A stretch of 5,059 nt of DNA from JBOGED01 sp050743625 (GTDB lineage: Bacteria > Actinomycetota > Nitriliruptoria > Euzebyales > Egibacteraceae): NCBI GenBank assembly GCA_050743625.1, contig JBOGED010000490.1, forward strand, positions 1 through 5,059, read 5' to 3'. A program made the translations under genes and the position numbers. Every line of letters begins with the position of its first letter. Position 1 is the stretch's first letter. Positions 4,398-5,059 of this stretch are shown here, piece after piece. Under the pieces are notes generated by a model. It ran no database searches and had not been told where the DNA came from. It saw only the letters and a program-made list of their open reading frames with translations.

Positions 4398-5024
4398 ATG
4401 AGGTTTCCCGAGATCTCCGCCTTCGCTGAGGAGAGCGCCGCCATGGACGCGACACTCACCCGTGTCGCCGAAGAAGACTGGAACCGGCCCGCCCTAGGCG
4501 AATGGACCGTCAAAGAGCTCGTCGCGCATCTGTATCGCGCGGCGTCCCTGATCCACATGTCCCTCGATCTTCCCGTCGTAGGACCGGTTGTCCACGACCG
4601 CGTGAGCTACTTCCAGTTCGACCTGGCCGCCGAGGCCCCCGCGATCGCCGAGCGCGCCCGAACCGACGCCGCGAGCGGCGCCCCCGCCGAGTTGCCCGCT
4701 CGCTTCAGAGCCGCGTGGCAGGCCTCCGCCCAGCGAGCGGCCAACCTGCTGCCCGACCATCACATCGCCACCCGCCGCGGGACCATGCGCCTCGACGATT
4801 ACACGGCGACACGCGTCCTAGAGCTGGTGGTCCATCATATGGACCTTCGCAGGGCGTTGGACCTCCCGCCGGCTCCGACACCGGCAGCGGGTCTGCTCAC
4901 CATGCGACTCCTGGAGGGCCTTCTCGGCTCGCCGCGCCCACACAACCTCGGCCGTACCCGCTTCATCCTCACCGCGACCGGCCGGATCCCAAGCGACGAC
5001 CCCCGCTTCCCGGTCCTCCAATAG
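4398..5024 (+). CDS. Maleylpyruvate isomerase / DinB-like family protein (mycothiol-dependent type)
   Basis: 208 aa. The sequence reads as an actinobacterial MDMPI-N (DinB-like four-helix bundle) domain. The opening helix contains TLTRVAEEDWNRPALGEWTV and is followed by KELVAHLYRA with His44. A late helix RVLELVVHHMDLRRAL has Glu142 and His146, four residues apart. The His...Glu-x3-His set matches the metal-binding triad of mycothiol-dependent maleylpyruvate isomerase and its relatives. Known members bind a divalent metal and act with mycothiol in isomerisation or thiol transfer; the substrate here is unknown, and most such proteins are uncharacterised. The C-terminal part (about 155-208) is short, and I did not recognise a separate second domain in it. 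The start is ATG 4398, with GGGGA (4387-4391) 6 nt upstream, just past the large hairpin. It may have its own promoter or depend on read-through from the 202-aa gene. Confidence 0.82.
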   Translation: MRFPEISAFAEESAAMDATLTRVAEEDWNRPALGEWTVKELVAHLYRAASLIHMSLDLPVVGPVVHDRVSYFQFDLAAEAPAIAERARTDAASGAPAELPARFRAAWQASAQRAANLLPDHHIATRRGTMRLDDYTATRVLELVVHHMDLRRALDLPPAPTPAAGLLTMRLLEGLLGSPRPHNLGRTRFILTATGRIPSDDPRFPVLQ

Positions 5025-5043
5025 CTCCAAGTGTGCTGGATCG

Positions 5044-5059
5044 CGGCGGTATATCGCCG
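5044..5059. repeat. Imperfect palindrome at the right edge of the window
   Basis: CGGCG (5044-5048) and CGCCG (5055-5059) flank GTATAT. The whole 16-mer matches its own complement at 14 of 16 positions, and it may continue past the window. It lies 20 bp after the stop of the MDMPI-family gene, so it could be a terminator stem or an operator for the next gene. Confidence 0.3.

Noticed and set aside
3482..4558. 358-codon minus-strand open frame across the 202-aa gene
   Set aside because: It runs through the intergenic stem-loops, opposite the 202-aa gene and the large hairpin, and into the MDMPI-family gene. No family-like segment was seen, and the plus-strand genes explain the codon bias better.

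Overview
The window looks like chromosomal DNA of a high-GC actinomycete (Streptomyces, Actinomadura, Nonomuraea or a relative). The evidence is strong G/C bias at third codon positions, frequent GTG starts, and the gene content: a methylsuccinyl-CoA dehydrogenase of the ethylmalonyl-CoA pathway, an actinobacterial DUF4037 protein and a mycothiol-type DinB/maleylpyruvate-isomerase protein. No IS element, CRISPR array, tRNA or rRNA was recognised.

Layout. (1) Bases 1-134 are the last 43 codons of an unidentified plus-strand gene. It ends tail-to-tail with a small minus-strand zinc-ribbon gene (131-328); the two stop codons share the palindrome TTAA. A strong hairpin inside the last codons of the first gene lies just past the stop of the second. 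(2) Bases 539-3192 hold a two-gene minus-strand operon. The first gene is mcd, a 543-aa methylsuccinyl-CoA dehydrogenase with the family's N-terminal extension. The second encodes a 341-aa DUF4037 protein. They overlap by 4 bp (GTGA), so they are probably translationally coupled. (3) Bases 3193-3718 are a 526-bp divergent intergenic region rich in inverted repeats. It contains a plausible plus-strand promoter followed by about 170 nt of stem-loops, and upstream of that a possible three-way-junction fold. (4) Bases 3719-4327 encode an unrecognised 202-aa protein with an in-frame 12-bp tandem duplication. (5) A 14-bp perfect hairpin (4334-4381) separates it from a 208-aa DinB/MDMPI-family protein (4398-5024). 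The window closes with an imperfect palindrome.

How the genes relate. Only mcd has a firm metabolic assignment: oxidation of methylsuccinyl-CoA to mesaconyl-CoA. None of its usual pathway partners (ccr, ecm, mcl, mesaconyl-CoA hydratase) is in the window, so it sits outside, or at the edge of, the canonical cluster and is coupled to a gene of unknown role. The plus-strand genes from 3719 on are not obviously linked to it. No complete new system can be claimed. The observations most worth following are the structured 3.25-3.72 kb intergenic region and the mcd-DUF4037 coupling.
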